From the NCBI GenBank assembly GCA_903907995.1, contig CAIVQH010000008.1, positions 71,220 to 120,037 of the forward strand: 48,818 bases of DNA. Direction: 5' to 3'. A program made the position numbers and the translations under genes. Shown here piece after piece: positions 42,701 through 48,818 of the stretch (position 1 is the first letter of the stretch; each line of letters begins with the position of its first letter). The DNA is from an uncultured Verrucomicrobiota bacterium. GTDB taxonomy: Bacteria; Verrucomicrobiota; Verrucomicrobiia; Limisphaerales; UBA9464. Under the pieces are notes generated by a model that saw nothing but the letters and a program-made list of their open reading frames with translations, was not told the origin of the DNA and did not search any database.

Positions 42701-43211
42701 CGGGCCGGATACGGAGCGGCTGGTCGGCCGGATGCCCCATGCGGAACATCCACTGGTTGCCCCGCACCGTGCGCACGCTCCGCCGGACCTGGTCGGCCAG
42801 CGTCTGAAAGGCGAGCCGATGGTAGGCCGCCGCCAGCGCGGAGCTGAGCCCGTCGCTCGGGCCGTGCTCCTGCTGGTCGGCCAAAAAGGTATCAATCGCC
42901 TCCTCAAAACGGCGTCCCAAGAGCTGCTCGAAGCCATGGAACGGAATCAGAGCCGGAGCCGACGCTTCACTTTCACTCCCAGCAGCGGAGGCCGCCGCCA
43001 GCAGCTTTGCCGGCAGGTGGTAACGGTGGATGTTCGCGAGGAAAAAGAGCGCCCGGACGCGTTCGTACAGGTTCTCGGCGGAACGGCGGAAAGTATCGAG
43101 CTGGGCACACGCCTCCAGCAGTTGCGCGACGCTGGCCTGGCGCGCGAAGGCGTCGAGCGACTGATTGCGCGTGGCGTCGTCCGCCGAGGTGATGAGGGAG
43201 ATCAGGTTCAT
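39786..43211 (-). CDS. Fused GHMP-kinase-like / UDPGP-type nucleotidyltransferase
   Basis: A large 1141-residue cytoplasmic protein. Residues about 205-640 look like a GHMP kinase of the fucokinase type: VINISVDLGVHGRD, NDIPKGSRLAVSTNLLGSLI in place of the P-x-G-S-G-L-G loop, GGSGGGWQDSGGVWPGIKLI (the fucokinase-like Trp-Gln-Asp motif), and LGGMSGGGMGFIFAP as motif 3. From about 750, a UDPGP-like nucleotidyltransferase follows: VTLAAGAGSRWTGGAGTCKA, HLSPGKSVGLR, and EDEFRLSYYNSMTTWIDLDQ. A bifunctional sugar kinase/pyrophosphorylase, as in Bacteroides FKP but in the opposite domain order, is a reasonable inference; the sugar is not known. It lies 27 bp after a GalU-like gene. Confidence 0.8.
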   Translation of the reverse strand: MNLISLITSADDATRNQSLDAFARQASVAQLLEACAQLDTFRRSAENLYERVRALFFLANIHRYHLPAKLLAAASAAGSESEASAPALIPFHGFEQLLGRRFEEAIDTFLADQQEHGPSDGLSSALAAAYHRLAFQTLADQVRRSVRTVRGNQWMFRMGHPADQPLRIRPELLQRSADGTFPILREQTPVRMDLTHSAWSDIFFLGMDFPEGAKVINISVDLGVHGRDAAPRPPVSAWLRVIDEPVLRLTSVDLGATADLSALSDVFDFAKDYLGLLKAAVIASGIIPPGIEGSGHSLAELLANIVGPGRGLEIVSSVNDIPKGSRLAVSTNLLGSLISVCMRATGQTSGGAGAAATGQVSDSLPGLTGPLSESDRRLVLARALLGEWLGGSGGGWQDSGGVWPGIKLITGVPSAEGDPEFGISRGRLMPVHHVFSRDEIPEAARQALMDSLVVVHGGMAQNVGPILEMVTEKYLLRSEAEWLGRQDALSVLDAVISALKKGDIKALGAATTRNFRQPLQAIIPWASTYFTEQLIAKCEREFGGDFWGFWMLGGMSGGGMGFIFAPHRKLEAQDRLREIMLETKRELSAALPFAMDPVVFDYAINERGTYADLLSGEDALMPAGYYALTLPRLIRTNRAELPATRRTELDKFGAAARTRPELRGMVQTLFDVLLPRGKSGKADGATLQELLEHNGFDRTQHEQIRTDLKEGRIGLAQNRLRADTQIEDVKAGDVTDFTLPVIRAQVVARGQAALRNGELAIVTLAAGAGSRWTGGAGTCKALHPYAKLGGRHRTFIETHLAKSRQASRAFGATIPHVFTTSYLTQRPTAEFLARMGNYGYEGPLHLSPGKSVGLRMIPTVRDLRFQWEEMPQQVLDVQQQKVRESLRAALMNWAHTAGETGDYTDNIPLQCLHPVGHFYELPNLLRNGVLAQLLAERPQLRWLMLHNIDTLGASPDADLLGQHIESGACLSFEMITRRLADRGGGLARVNGHPRLVEGLAMPREEDEFRLSYYNSMTTWIDLDQLLTAMGLTRDDVRLAGTASAAEHQEKITAAIRALAAKLPTYITVKDVKKRWGHGQEDVFPVAQFEKLWGDLTALPEINTQFVVVPRLRGQQLKDQAQLDGWLRDGSAAYVESLCAWE

Positions 43212-43238
43212 GGCCGGGGCATCGCGGACGGATCGCGG

Positions 43239-44075
43239 TTAGCGGTTGGCCAGCAGCTCGACGATGCCGGTGAGCACCTCGTCCCGGTCCTTGCCCGCCA
43301 GCCCAAGCGCGAGCTGGGCGGTGAGCAGGCCGTATTTGGCACCGATGTCGTAACGGCGTCCGCCCAGTTCGGCTGCGAGGTAACGCTCCTTCTTGGCGAG
43401 CTTGGACAGCGCGGTGGAGAGGTGGACACTCTTGCCGTCGCTCGTGGCCAGCAGGTCGGCGAGCACCTCCATCACCACCGGGGTGAGCACGTGCATGCCG
43501 AAGAAGCAAAGGTAGTGACCCGCCCGCAGCCCCGGAATGATCAGGTGCTGCTCCGCCGTGGTGGGCGTGGGCTTTTCGAGCACGTCGGTGATCTCGTAGA
43601 GCCGTTCACGACCCGCGACACGCCGTCCGCCAATGGCACCATAATAGGGCAGCTTACTCTCGTGCGTCGCTTGGACGGCGGAGACGGCGGCATTTTCCGC
43701 CTTGGCCGTTTCCACAAGCTGCCGGGCGCAGCCCCGACTTTCGGTGCTGACATAGAGATGATCACCGACCAGCAACAGAAACGGCGAACTGCCGGTGAAC
43801 GCCCGGGCGCAGCCGACCGCGTGGCCGTAGCCGAGCGGCTCGGACTGTTCGAGAAAGGTGAGCCGCGAAGCGTGGCTGCCGGCAGCGGCGGCAAAGGCGG
43901 CCTGGTCGCCGGGATGGATCACCAGCCCGATCTCCTCGATCCCGGCGGCCAAGGCTTCCTCCAGAATGATGGCCAGCGCCGTCTTGGTGGAACCGTCGCG
44001 GTCCACCAGCGATTGCAGGGGCAGGGTGCGCTGGTTTTTCCCGGCAGCGGTGATGACGGCTTTCTTCAGGTTCAT
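43239..44075 (-). CDS. GalU-like nucleotidyltransferase with an altered signature loop
   Basis: A 278-residue protein of the sugar-nucleotidyltransferase fold. The family signals [46 protein letters not shown] and [10 protein letters not shown] match bacterial UTP-glucose-1-phosphate uridylyltransferases. The usual N-terminal G-x-G-T-R-x-L-P and P-K-E-M motifs are replaced by [20 protein letters not shown], so the Gly-Thr of the nucleotide loop is missing. It may use a different substrate or be regulatory. ATG 44075 is chosen because the first strand begins at [11 protein letters not shown]. The frame is open from 44090. The fusion protein gene starts 27 bp downstream, so they are one operon. 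Confidence 0.8.
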   Translation of the reverse strand: MNLKKAVITAAGKNQRTLPLQSLVDRDGSTKTALAIILEEALAAGIEEIGLVIHPGDQAAFAAAAGSHASRLTFLEQSEPLGYGHAVGCARAFTGSSPFLLLVGDHLYVSTESRGCARQLVETAKAENAAVSAVQATHESKLPYYGAIGGRRVAGRERLYEITDVLEKPTPTTAEQHLIIPGLRAGHYLCFFGMHVLTPVVMEVLADLLATSDGKSVHLSTALSKLAKKERYLAAELGGRRYDIGAKYGLLTAQLALGLAGKDRDEVLTGIVELLANR

Positions 44076-44165
44076 AAAGGGCGGGCCCACCCTCGCAGGA
44101 AGTGGGGTCGTTTGTCAGGCGCGAGTTGCGCGGCCCAGGCCGGCCGCGGGCGAGGCATGGGAGTA

Positions 44166-44299
44166 GTAGCGCAGATTTGCAATCTGCCGTATCGCAGGTT
44201 TTCAACCTGCAACGCGCCGTGATTACCTAAACCCGACCAACCTGTCCACGCCGTGCCGATTACAAATCGGCGATACAGCAGGTTTCAAACCTGCGCTAC
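44166..44299 (+). repeat. 134-bp composite palindromic element with four hairpins
   Basis: The ends GTAGCGCAG and CTGCGCTAC are inverted repeats. Between them lie four 17-base perfect or near-perfect palindromes: 44171-44187 (GCAGATTTGCAATCTGC), 44194-44210 (GCAGGTTTTCAACCTGC), 44255-44271 (GCCGATTACAAATCGGC) and 44278-44294 (GCAGGTTTCAAACCTGC). The rest of the 44076-44319 gap shows no gene. I recall similar words in many bacterial genomes, which fits a REP-like element, but I cannot search for it here. Confidence 0.8.
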
Positions 44300-44319
44300 G
44301 AGAGCCGTGCTCCCAGCCC

Positions 44320-45495
44320 TCACACTGGCTTGATCCCCCGCTGGCCCAGTTCACCCAATGTCCACGCATACTCGCTCGCCAGCATGTCCACGACCGTGGC
44401 CTGCTTCAGCTCGCGGGGCAGTACTTCCCAGGTGTAGGTTTCCATCTCCAGATGCGTGCAAAGCGCCGGATTCCGCTTCACCTCGTCGAGCACGCCGCGC
44501 AGGTGGCCGGCGGTGGTGCCAAACTTCGCCGTCTCGGGCGCGTGCAGCGGGATGTGGAAATGGATGCGCCATTCTCGGTCCAGCTGCGGCCCGTCGCTCG
44601 GCGGGCTGACCAGCGCCTCATCCAGATCGGCGTAGCGGATAATCTCGCCATCCGTCCCGCGCTCGATGACCTGATGAAAATAGACGTCGTCCACAAAGGC
44701 CTTCAGCGACTCCCGCACCTCGGGTGTCGGGTGCACCCGCAACGCGTTGCTGAGGTGCAGCTTGCTGATCTTCACCCCGTGTTTGCGGAGGTGCCCCAAC
44801 GCCTCGGCGGGCGACTCGTATTGGAGGGCGAAATGGCAGGTGTCGTAGTTGATCCCGAGGTGTTCGCGCAGGCGCAGGTCGCCAGGGCGGTCGTCCTCCA
44901 ACTGCCGGAACAGGGTGAGAAACTCAGTGGTGTTCTCCACGGTTCCGAACGGTTCCGGTTCCAGTCCGAGGTGGAATTTCTTCCCCGTGCGCCGGGTCAG
45001 CTGCTCCATGTGATCAACACAGCGCCAAAGGTTGGCTCGCGCGATCCGCAGGCCGCGCTCACCGAGCCGGAAGGCCTTGAAGCTCACGGGCACCGTGCTT
45101 ACCGAGGCCTCCACCCCGGCGGGCACCAGCTCCGCCAACAGGTCAAACAGGCGGTTCGTGTAGGCCAGCCGCTCCGGTGTCGTCCAGTCCGGCTGTGAGA
45201 CCTGTTCCTTCACCCGCGTGCCGTGGAAATTGCCGTAGGGAAACCCGTTGATGGTGAAGACGTAGCAATCATTGCGCGCCAGCCATTGCTGGAATGCCCT
45301 GAGCTTCGCCGGCTCGCTCAGCTCGCGTGAAGCCGTGTCACTCAGCCGCAACCCGATGGCATACGGACGCCCCGGCGCGACGCGACGGCGCACGGCCAAG
45401 GTGTGCTGTTCCAGACTCGCCAGCGTCTCCGCCCAGTCGCCGCCACGATGAACGTTCGTGCAGTACGCGAGGTGCAGCCCATGAGTGAGTTTCAC
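44320..45495 (-). CDS. eboE: EboE-like metabolite traffic protein
   Basis: A 391-residue TIM-barrel protein of the xylose isomerase-like superfamily. The N-terminus THGLHLAYCTNVHRGGDW, then YAIGLRLSDTASRELS, FTINGFPYGNFHGTRVKEQV, LGLEPEPFGTVENTTEF, GINYDTCHFALQYE and HLEMETYTWEVLP match EboE. The ebo genes (eboA-F) are linked to secreting or moving natural-product precursors, first seen in the cyanobacterial scytonemin system, and the biochemical role of EboE is unknown. No other ebo gene is in the window, and the next genes upstream are a repeat element and a small ORF. The start is GTG 45495. The gene ends 20 bp before the palindromic element 44166-44299. Confidence 0.8.
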   Translation of the reverse strand: MKLTHGLHLAYCTNVHRGGDWAETLASLEQHTLAVRRRVAPGRPYAIGLRLSDTASRELSEPAKLRAFQQWLARNDCYVFTINGFPYGNFHGTRVKEQVSQPDWTTPERLAYTNRLFDLLAELVPAGVEASVSTVPVSFKAFRLGERGLRIARANLWRCVDHMEQLTRRTGKKFHLGLEPEPFGTVENTTEFLTLFRQLEDDRPGDLRLREHLGINYDTCHFALQYESPAEALGHLRKHGVKISKLHLSNALRVHPTPEVRESLKAFVDDVYFHQVIERGTDGEIIRYADLDEALVSPPSDGPQLDREWRIHFHIPLHAPETAKFGTTAGHLRGVLDEVKRNPALCTHLEMETYTWEVLPRELKQATVVDMLASEYAWTLGELGQRGIKPV

Positions 45496-45639
45496 GCCGT
45501 GAGCTTAGAAGTCCCGGGGCGCTGGCTCGAATGAAATTGTGCTGGGAAGGATGCCGGCCGGCGGCAGAAGTGATCGGCCCTCTAATCACCGACCATCGAC
45601 AGTCTAATCCCCGTTTTCGTGGGGAAGATTAACCTGAGA

Positions 45640-45966
45640 CGCTGGTGGGGTATCGCTGCGGCGATACCCATTTTTGCCGCCCAGCCAGCGCAGCGCCGCA
45701 GGCGGCCGGCCACCCCAAATATGAAGAGCCGCCTCAGCGGTGGGAAAGTTCCGATCTGGCCCGGAAAAGGCGGAATGCCTTCTTTCGTTAGCGGTTGGCA
45801 CGAGTCTCCGAAAGGGCAGTGCCGCCTCTGGCAACGGTACGGCCAAGGGCTGGGCTTGCGAAGGATGCCGAGGCAATTCCAGAGCGTCGATGCAGACGCG
45901 CCCCGACTGCGCTGGCGCTGGTCGGGGCGAAATATTGGGTATCGCCGCAGCGATACCCCACCAGCG
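45640..45966. mobile_element. MITE-like element, 327 bp with perfect 30-bp terminal inverted repeats
   Basis: Positions 45640-45669 and 45937-45966 are exact reverse complements over 30 bases (starting CGCTGGTGGGG). Each repeat also contains a 22-base hairpin (GGGTATCGC and GCGATACCC around TGCG). Imperfect similarity between arms continues inward for about 30 more bases. No transposase or other credible gene lies inside; both strands have open frames but only because of base composition. No target-site duplication is seen at the flanks. The flanks 45496-45639 and 45967-46047 contain nothing else I recognise. Confidence 0.72.
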
Positions 45967-46047
45967 CATCAGGACCTCGGATGGCGCAAACGGCGATCGC
46001 AGCCTCGGACGTCCGCCCGTCTCAAAATGACGAGCCGCATACCTTTC

Positions 46048-46260
46048 TCACCACACCCCGGTCACCTCGACGTCGCGGCCTTCGTCCACCACGCGGCGCA
46101 TCTGGGCAAACCACCAGGCGGCGCGCTCATTGGAGCAGGGGCGCTGGCGGCGGGAAGTGCGGCGCACCGGAGTCGGGGCCGGGAGGGTGAAGTCGAGCTG
46201 CGCGGGACGGATTTCGCGGCGGGGAGCGGCGGGTTCGGCCAGCGGCATTTCGTTTTTCAT
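46048..46260 (-). CDS. Small conserved-looking protein
   Basis: A 70-residue basic protein: Pro- and Arg-rich for the first 45 residues, ending with NERAAWWFAQMRRVVDEGRD, which looks like a compact amphipathic helix. ATG 46260 is preceded by GAGG at 8 bases. Longer starts at 46290 and 46356 have no visible SD. I have an impression that short verrucomicrobial proteins with a similar 'WWF.QMR..VD' ending exist, but I cannot check it. The DNA codes on the minus strand with G/C-ending codons in the C-terminal part, which supports it being real. Function is unknown. Confidence 0.5.
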   Translation of the reverse strand: MKNEMPLAEPAAPRREIRPAQLDFTLPAPTPVRRTSRRQRPCSNERAAWWFAQMRRVVDEGRDVEVTGVW

Positions 46261-46535
46261 GCCGACATCCTCGCCGATGGGGTCGGACATCGACTGTCCG
46301 AGACTTTTGGTCCCTGCGGATGTTGCGCAGGGCCGTTGGGGCTGCTGCCGCTTCATAATGGGTTAGTGGGTTAGACTCACGGGCCGGCCGGATGTTCACC
46401 CCGAGGCGCCTCGCGACCGGAAAGTTTGCGCTTTCCCACTCTCGCAGCGGCAGATGGCGGCGCAGCTTTAGCCGAATTGCAGCGGCTTCGGTTCCCACAA
46501 CAATTTATGAGCCGCGAATTCCATCCGCAGTGGCG
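46261..46535. other. Intergenic stretch with no recognised feature
   Basis: Between the small ORF and the SDR gene I see no convincing gene, RNA or promoter. The open frames here are short or have no coding character. Confidence 0.5.
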
Positions 46536-46564
46536 AGCCGGCAATCCCAATGGGATTGCTGGCT
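46536..46564 (-). repeat. 29-bp palindrome abutting the SDR stop codon
   Basis: AGCC.GCAATCCCA is mirrored by TGGGATTGC.GGCT, giving a hairpin with one mismatch and almost no loop. It overlaps the first base of the stop codon of the 46564-47472 gene. There is no T-run on the minus strand, so it is not a standard terminator, and a REP-type element is possible. Confidence 0.6.
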
Positions 46565-47472
46565 TAAGCCGATGCCGAACTCGCCCCCAAAAACCGGCGG
46601 ATACCCTCGCGGAACTTCACCGGCTCGAAACCGAAGTCGTAGGCAGCCGGGCGCGGATCGGCCACATTGTCCTCGGCCAGCATGAGCAACTGGTCGCGGT
46701 TCAGCGGCGGGGCCTGGCGCAACAGCGTGGGTAAAACCCATTCCAGCAGGGCCGCCTGAAAGCGAGCGAGGGCCATCGGTACGTGCAGCTTCAAACGTCG
46801 CCGCCCGGTGGCCGCCAGAATTTCATCGAGCACGGCATTGAAGGAAAGTCGCTCGCGCCCGCAAAGATCGTAAGTCCGCCCCGCACTCGAAGGTTGCGAC
46901 AGCGCCGCGACGAAGCAGTGGGCCACATCCTCGACGGCGACAGGCTGCAGCAGACTTTGACCGGACCCCATAACGGGCAGCACGGGTGACCACCGACTGA
47001 TCTGGGCAAAGAGATTCACAAAACCATCCCCCGGGCCGTAGATGAGGCTCGGCCGGAAAATCGTCCACGCCAGTCCGCTTGCCCGCACGGCCTCTTCCGC
47101 TGCCCACTTTGACCGATGGTAGCGGGCCACGGCATCCGGCCGCGTGCCCAGCGCGCTCATTTGAATCCACCGGGAAACGCCGCCGGCAGTGGCCGCTGCG
47201 AGCATGTTCCGGGTGCCTTCAATATGGACCTGTTCGTAGGTCTGCGGGCCGATCTCGCTGATGATGCCGACCAGATGAATGACGGTGTCACAGCCGGCCA
47301 CCGCTGCGGTCAGGGTTTCCGGTTCCAGCACCGATCCGCGCACCATTTCAACCCCTGCCCCCCTGCGGTGGGTTCCCCGCGCGAGCACACGCGGCGTGTG
47401 CCCGGCAGCCAGCAGTTGCCGGACAATCTCGCGGCCCACAAAGCCGGAACCGCCGGTGACGAGGACTTTCAT
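46564..47472 (-). CDS. NAD(P)-binding atypical SDR (NDUFA9/NmrA-like)
   Basis: A 302-residue Rossmann-fold protein. The dinucleotide-binding motif is VTGGSGFVGREIVRQL (residues 5-20), followed by CDTVIHLVGI, the active-site-like YHRSK (Y-x-x-x-K), and FRPSLIYGPGDGFVN. This is the atypical SDR group of complex I NDUFA9-like proteins, which bind NAD(P)H and are often annotated as sugar epimerases. The exact substrate is unknown. Its start lies 15 bp after the stop of the squalene/phytoene synthase gene, so they are probably co-transcribed. Confidence 0.85.
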   Translation of the reverse strand: MKVLVTGGSGFVGREIVRQLLAAGHTPRVLARGTHRRGAGVEMVRGSVLEPETLTAAVAGCDTVIHLVGIISEIGPQTYEQVHIEGTRNMLAAATAGGVSRWIQMSALGTRPDAVARYHRSKWAAEEAVRASGLAWTIFRPSLIYGPGDGFVNLFAQISRWSPVLPVMGSGQSLLQPVAVEDVAHCFVAALSQPSSAGRTYDLCGRERLSFNAVLDEILAATGRRRLKLHVPMALARFQAALLEWVLPTLLRQAPPLNRDQLLMLAEDNVADPRPAAYDFGFEPVKFREGIRRFLGASSASA

Positions 47473-47487
47473 GCCGGCACGTTGCGT

Positions 47488-48630
47488 TTAGCTGCTGGCG
47501 ACAGCGAACTGCCTCTGCCAGGCCTCCTGAAATGGCAGCCGCAGCACCGTGCCGGCCATCATCAGCTGCACCTGCTGGCGCGAAACCTTAACGCGCCGCC
47601 GGGCATCCAACACGTTGGCATTGCATAGCTTCGCGAGGGTCTTCACGCCGATGAGCACCGGCCACGCACACGCCAGCCGCAGACGGAACTGGTTGCGGGG
47701 GATCGTGTTGGTGTAGCGCCAGCCGGCTTCGAGATGAGCCTGAGCGCGATCGAGCAACTCGGCATAAAGCGGGCGGAAGCGCAGCGCATTGGCCGGTGCC
47801 AGCAGGTCGTTCGGCGTAAGCCCATGCTCAGCGAGGCGGTGGGCCGGCACATAGCACCGGCCCGCCCGGAGATCCTTGGGCAGGTCGCGAATGATGTTCA
47901 CGAGCTGCAAGCCCTTCCCAAAGCGGATGCCATCGGCCAGAAACTGCGCCTCATCCAGCGGAGCCTTGGGAAACAGATGGGCGCGGGTGAGCTGCGTCCA
48001 GAATTCACCCACGCAGCCGGCGACGCGGTAGGTGTAGTCGTCGAGTTCCGCATCCGTGGCGAGCGCAGTAATGTGCTCAGTCCGAACCGGCGGGGCAAAA
48101 ATGGACGGAGCCGGCGGGGCCATGGGCTCGCCGGCAATGACGGGAGGGATAACAGCCTCATTCGGCGAGGGGGGGATGAAGAACGGCGGTGGAGGTGGTG
48201 GCGGTGAGACCGCTGGCTGGCCATTGCCAAAGCGGTTCAAGTCGAGCTCCTGCCCGCCCGTGATGGTCGTGAGCACGGCGCGAATGCGGCCCAGATCTTC
48301 ACTGGAGAGCTGGCCGAGCAGTCGCACTGCCTCCTCGACGCGGCTCAGCAACCGGCGTTCCGCCACGGAGGCCTTGCCCAGTTGCGCGGCGGCAAGCCGG
48401 CTGAAATCCAGATGCTCCGAGCGCGTGCCGAGAATTCGGGCGCGCAGCGCGTCGAGCGCCGAAAGACGCTCTGCCACCGGAATAAGCTCCGTGTCGGCGA
48501 TGGTGTCGGTCGCGCGCGCCAGCAGATAGGCCAGGCCGATCTGCGGCCGCACGGCCCGGGGCAGCACCTGCAGCGTCAGGTAAAACGAGCGCGAGGTGTC
48601 GCGAAGGAGTCTTTGCAGCTCAGGCGTCAC
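47488..48630 (-). CDS. Squalene/phytoene synthase with a proline-rich insertion
   Basis: A 380-residue trans-isoprenyl diphosphate synthase. It has TSRSFYLTLQVLPRAVRPQI, the first Asp-rich motif DTIAD (42-46), ITGGQELDLNRFG (124-135), and the second Asp-rich region NIIRDLPKDLRAGRCYVP. This is the squalene/phytoene synthase pattern, head-to-head coupling of two prenyl diphosphates, in isoprenoid/hopanoid or carotenoid synthesis. Residues about 138-185 are an insertion that is largely proline (SPPPPPPPFFIPPSPNE), lying between two core helices. The start is GTG 48630, with no clear SD; a TTG at 48699 gives an unconserved N-terminus. The downstream 188 bp to the window edge hold no gene. Confidence 0.87.
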   Translation of the reverse strand: MTPELQRLLRDTSRSFYLTLQVLPRAVRPQIGLAYLLARATDTIADTELIPVAERLSALDALRARILGTRSEHLDFSRLAAAQLGKASVAERRLLSRVEEAVRLLGQLSSEDLGRIRAVLTTITGGQELDLNRFGNGQPAVSPPPPPPPFFIPPSPNEAVIPPVIAGEPMAPPAPSIFAPPVRTEHITALATDAELDDYTYRVAGCVGEFWTQLTRAHLFPKAPLDEAQFLADGIRFGKGLQLVNIIRDLPKDLRAGRCYVPAHRLAEHGLTPNDLLAPANALRFRPLYAELLDRAQAHLEAGWRYTNTIPRNQFRLRLACAWPVLIGVKTLAKLCNANVLDARRRVKVSRQQVQLMMAGTVLRLPFQEAWQRQFAVASS

Positions 48631-48751
48631 AATGTGGGCCGATTCTTGAGTGGAGCAGCGACGGCAACCAGCGGAATGTTTAGCGGCCGGAAGTGGCAAA
48701 ACAGGAATGGTAGGGGCTTCTTGGCAGGTCAGGTCGTTGGCAGACGGGAAA

Positions 48752-48818
48752 AACCGGGGTGGGGCGAGCGTCCCCGCGACCCGAGGCCGCCTTTGCCATG
48801 GGACGCCCGGCTCGCGGG
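48752..48818 (+). repeat. GC-rich inverted-repeat block at the window edge
   Basis: GGGGCGAGCGTCCCC is followed at a distance by GGGACGCCCGGCTCGC, whose complement matches it imperfectly. It may be part of another dispersed element that continues beyond the window. Confidence 0.3.

Noticed and set aside
42537-44222. A 561-codon open frame on the plus strand
   Set aside because: It is antisense to the fusion protein and GalU-like gene, which have family motifs. Its residue make-up is not protein-like.
45967-46047. Target-site duplication next to the MITE-like element
   Set aside because: The bases on the two sides (CTGAGA and CATCAG) are not identical. If a duplication existed it has been lost or is too short to see.
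45619-46374. A 251-codon open frame across the MITE-like element
   Set aside because: It runs through the inverted repeats and out the other side, and has no domain character.
1-48818. CRISPR arrays, tRNA and rRNA genes
   Set aside because: No regularly spaced direct repeats, no tRNA-like cloverleaf with CCA-end features, and no rRNA-like stretches were found. A small RNA gene could be missed without folding software.

Overview
The window is GC-rich, densely coded Gram-negative DNA that I would place in the Verrucomicrobiota, most likely near the Limisphaerales/Pedosphaera group. The reasons are a prepilin-type N-terminus on a TDGS-ending secreted protein, secreted proteins ending in a W...FFRL module, a zinc-ribbon Ser/Thr kinase next to an ECF sigma factor starting with an RWTLVLAA motif, a ceramidase-like secreted enzyme, and several families of dispersed palindromic repeats. 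CMP-Kdo synthesis and LpoB/YcfL-type lipoproteins indicate an outer membrane. No rRNA or tRNA was seen, so the placement is an inference. Many start codons lack a clear Shine-Dalgarno sequence.

Layout. 1-4199 (minus strand): a membrane-anchored coiled-coil protein with two helix-hairpin-helix modules, two small membrane proteins, then a tandem array of three related single-TM proteins. The middle complete copy is intact, one copy is killed by an in-frame stop, and one runs off the left edge. 4342-7404 (plus): an ABC-2 type permease and a ceramidase-like secreted enzyme. 7407-11343 (minus): a DUF3516-type helicase carrying an in-frame repeat insertion, and a secreted beta-propeller. 11476-17883 (plus): a large receptor-like Ser/Thr kinase ending in an SLBB-like domain, an ECF sigma factor and a secreted two-domain beta-sandwich protein. 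17986-21478: a LOG-family protein and a divergent YncE/phosphoesterase fusion.

21589-25317 (minus) is an operon-like group: a two-TM protein, an adenylate-kinase-like enzyme, fmt and a lytic transglycosylase. A DciA-like gene diverges from it. 26036-31328 holds a lipoprotein, an IPT/TIG repeat protein, an esterase, a PQQ-type propeller and an Ala/Lys-rich lipoprotein. 31410-35386 (minus) holds kdsB and pyrG (CTP synthesis next to CMP-Kdo synthesis, with a hairpin in the pyrG leader), a prepilin-like protein and an Arg/Gly-rich membrane protein. 35898-39627 (minus) is an envelope lipoprotein cluster: a PEGA/CsgG-like protein, a COG3014-type protein, YcfL and LpoB. 39786-44075 (minus) pairs a divergent GalU-like protein with a 1141-residue GHMP-kinase plus UDPGP-type nucleotidyltransferase fusion. 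44320-48630 holds eboE, a 327-bp element with perfect 30-bp terminal inverted repeats, a small ORF, an atypical SDR and a squalene/phytoene synthase with a proline-rich insertion.

The main themes are envelope assembly (Kdo, CTP, peptidoglycan hydrolysis, LpoB-type factors, nucleotide sugars, isoprenoids), secreted propellers and beta-sandwich proteins, and a kinase/sigma signalling pair. The most unusual items are the kinase-SLBB fusion beside its sigma factor, the kinase-pyrophosphorylase fusion beside a GalU with a rewritten signature loop, the decaying tandem array at the left edge, and at least four families of short palindromic or tandem repeats, one of which has become protein-coding inside the helicase.
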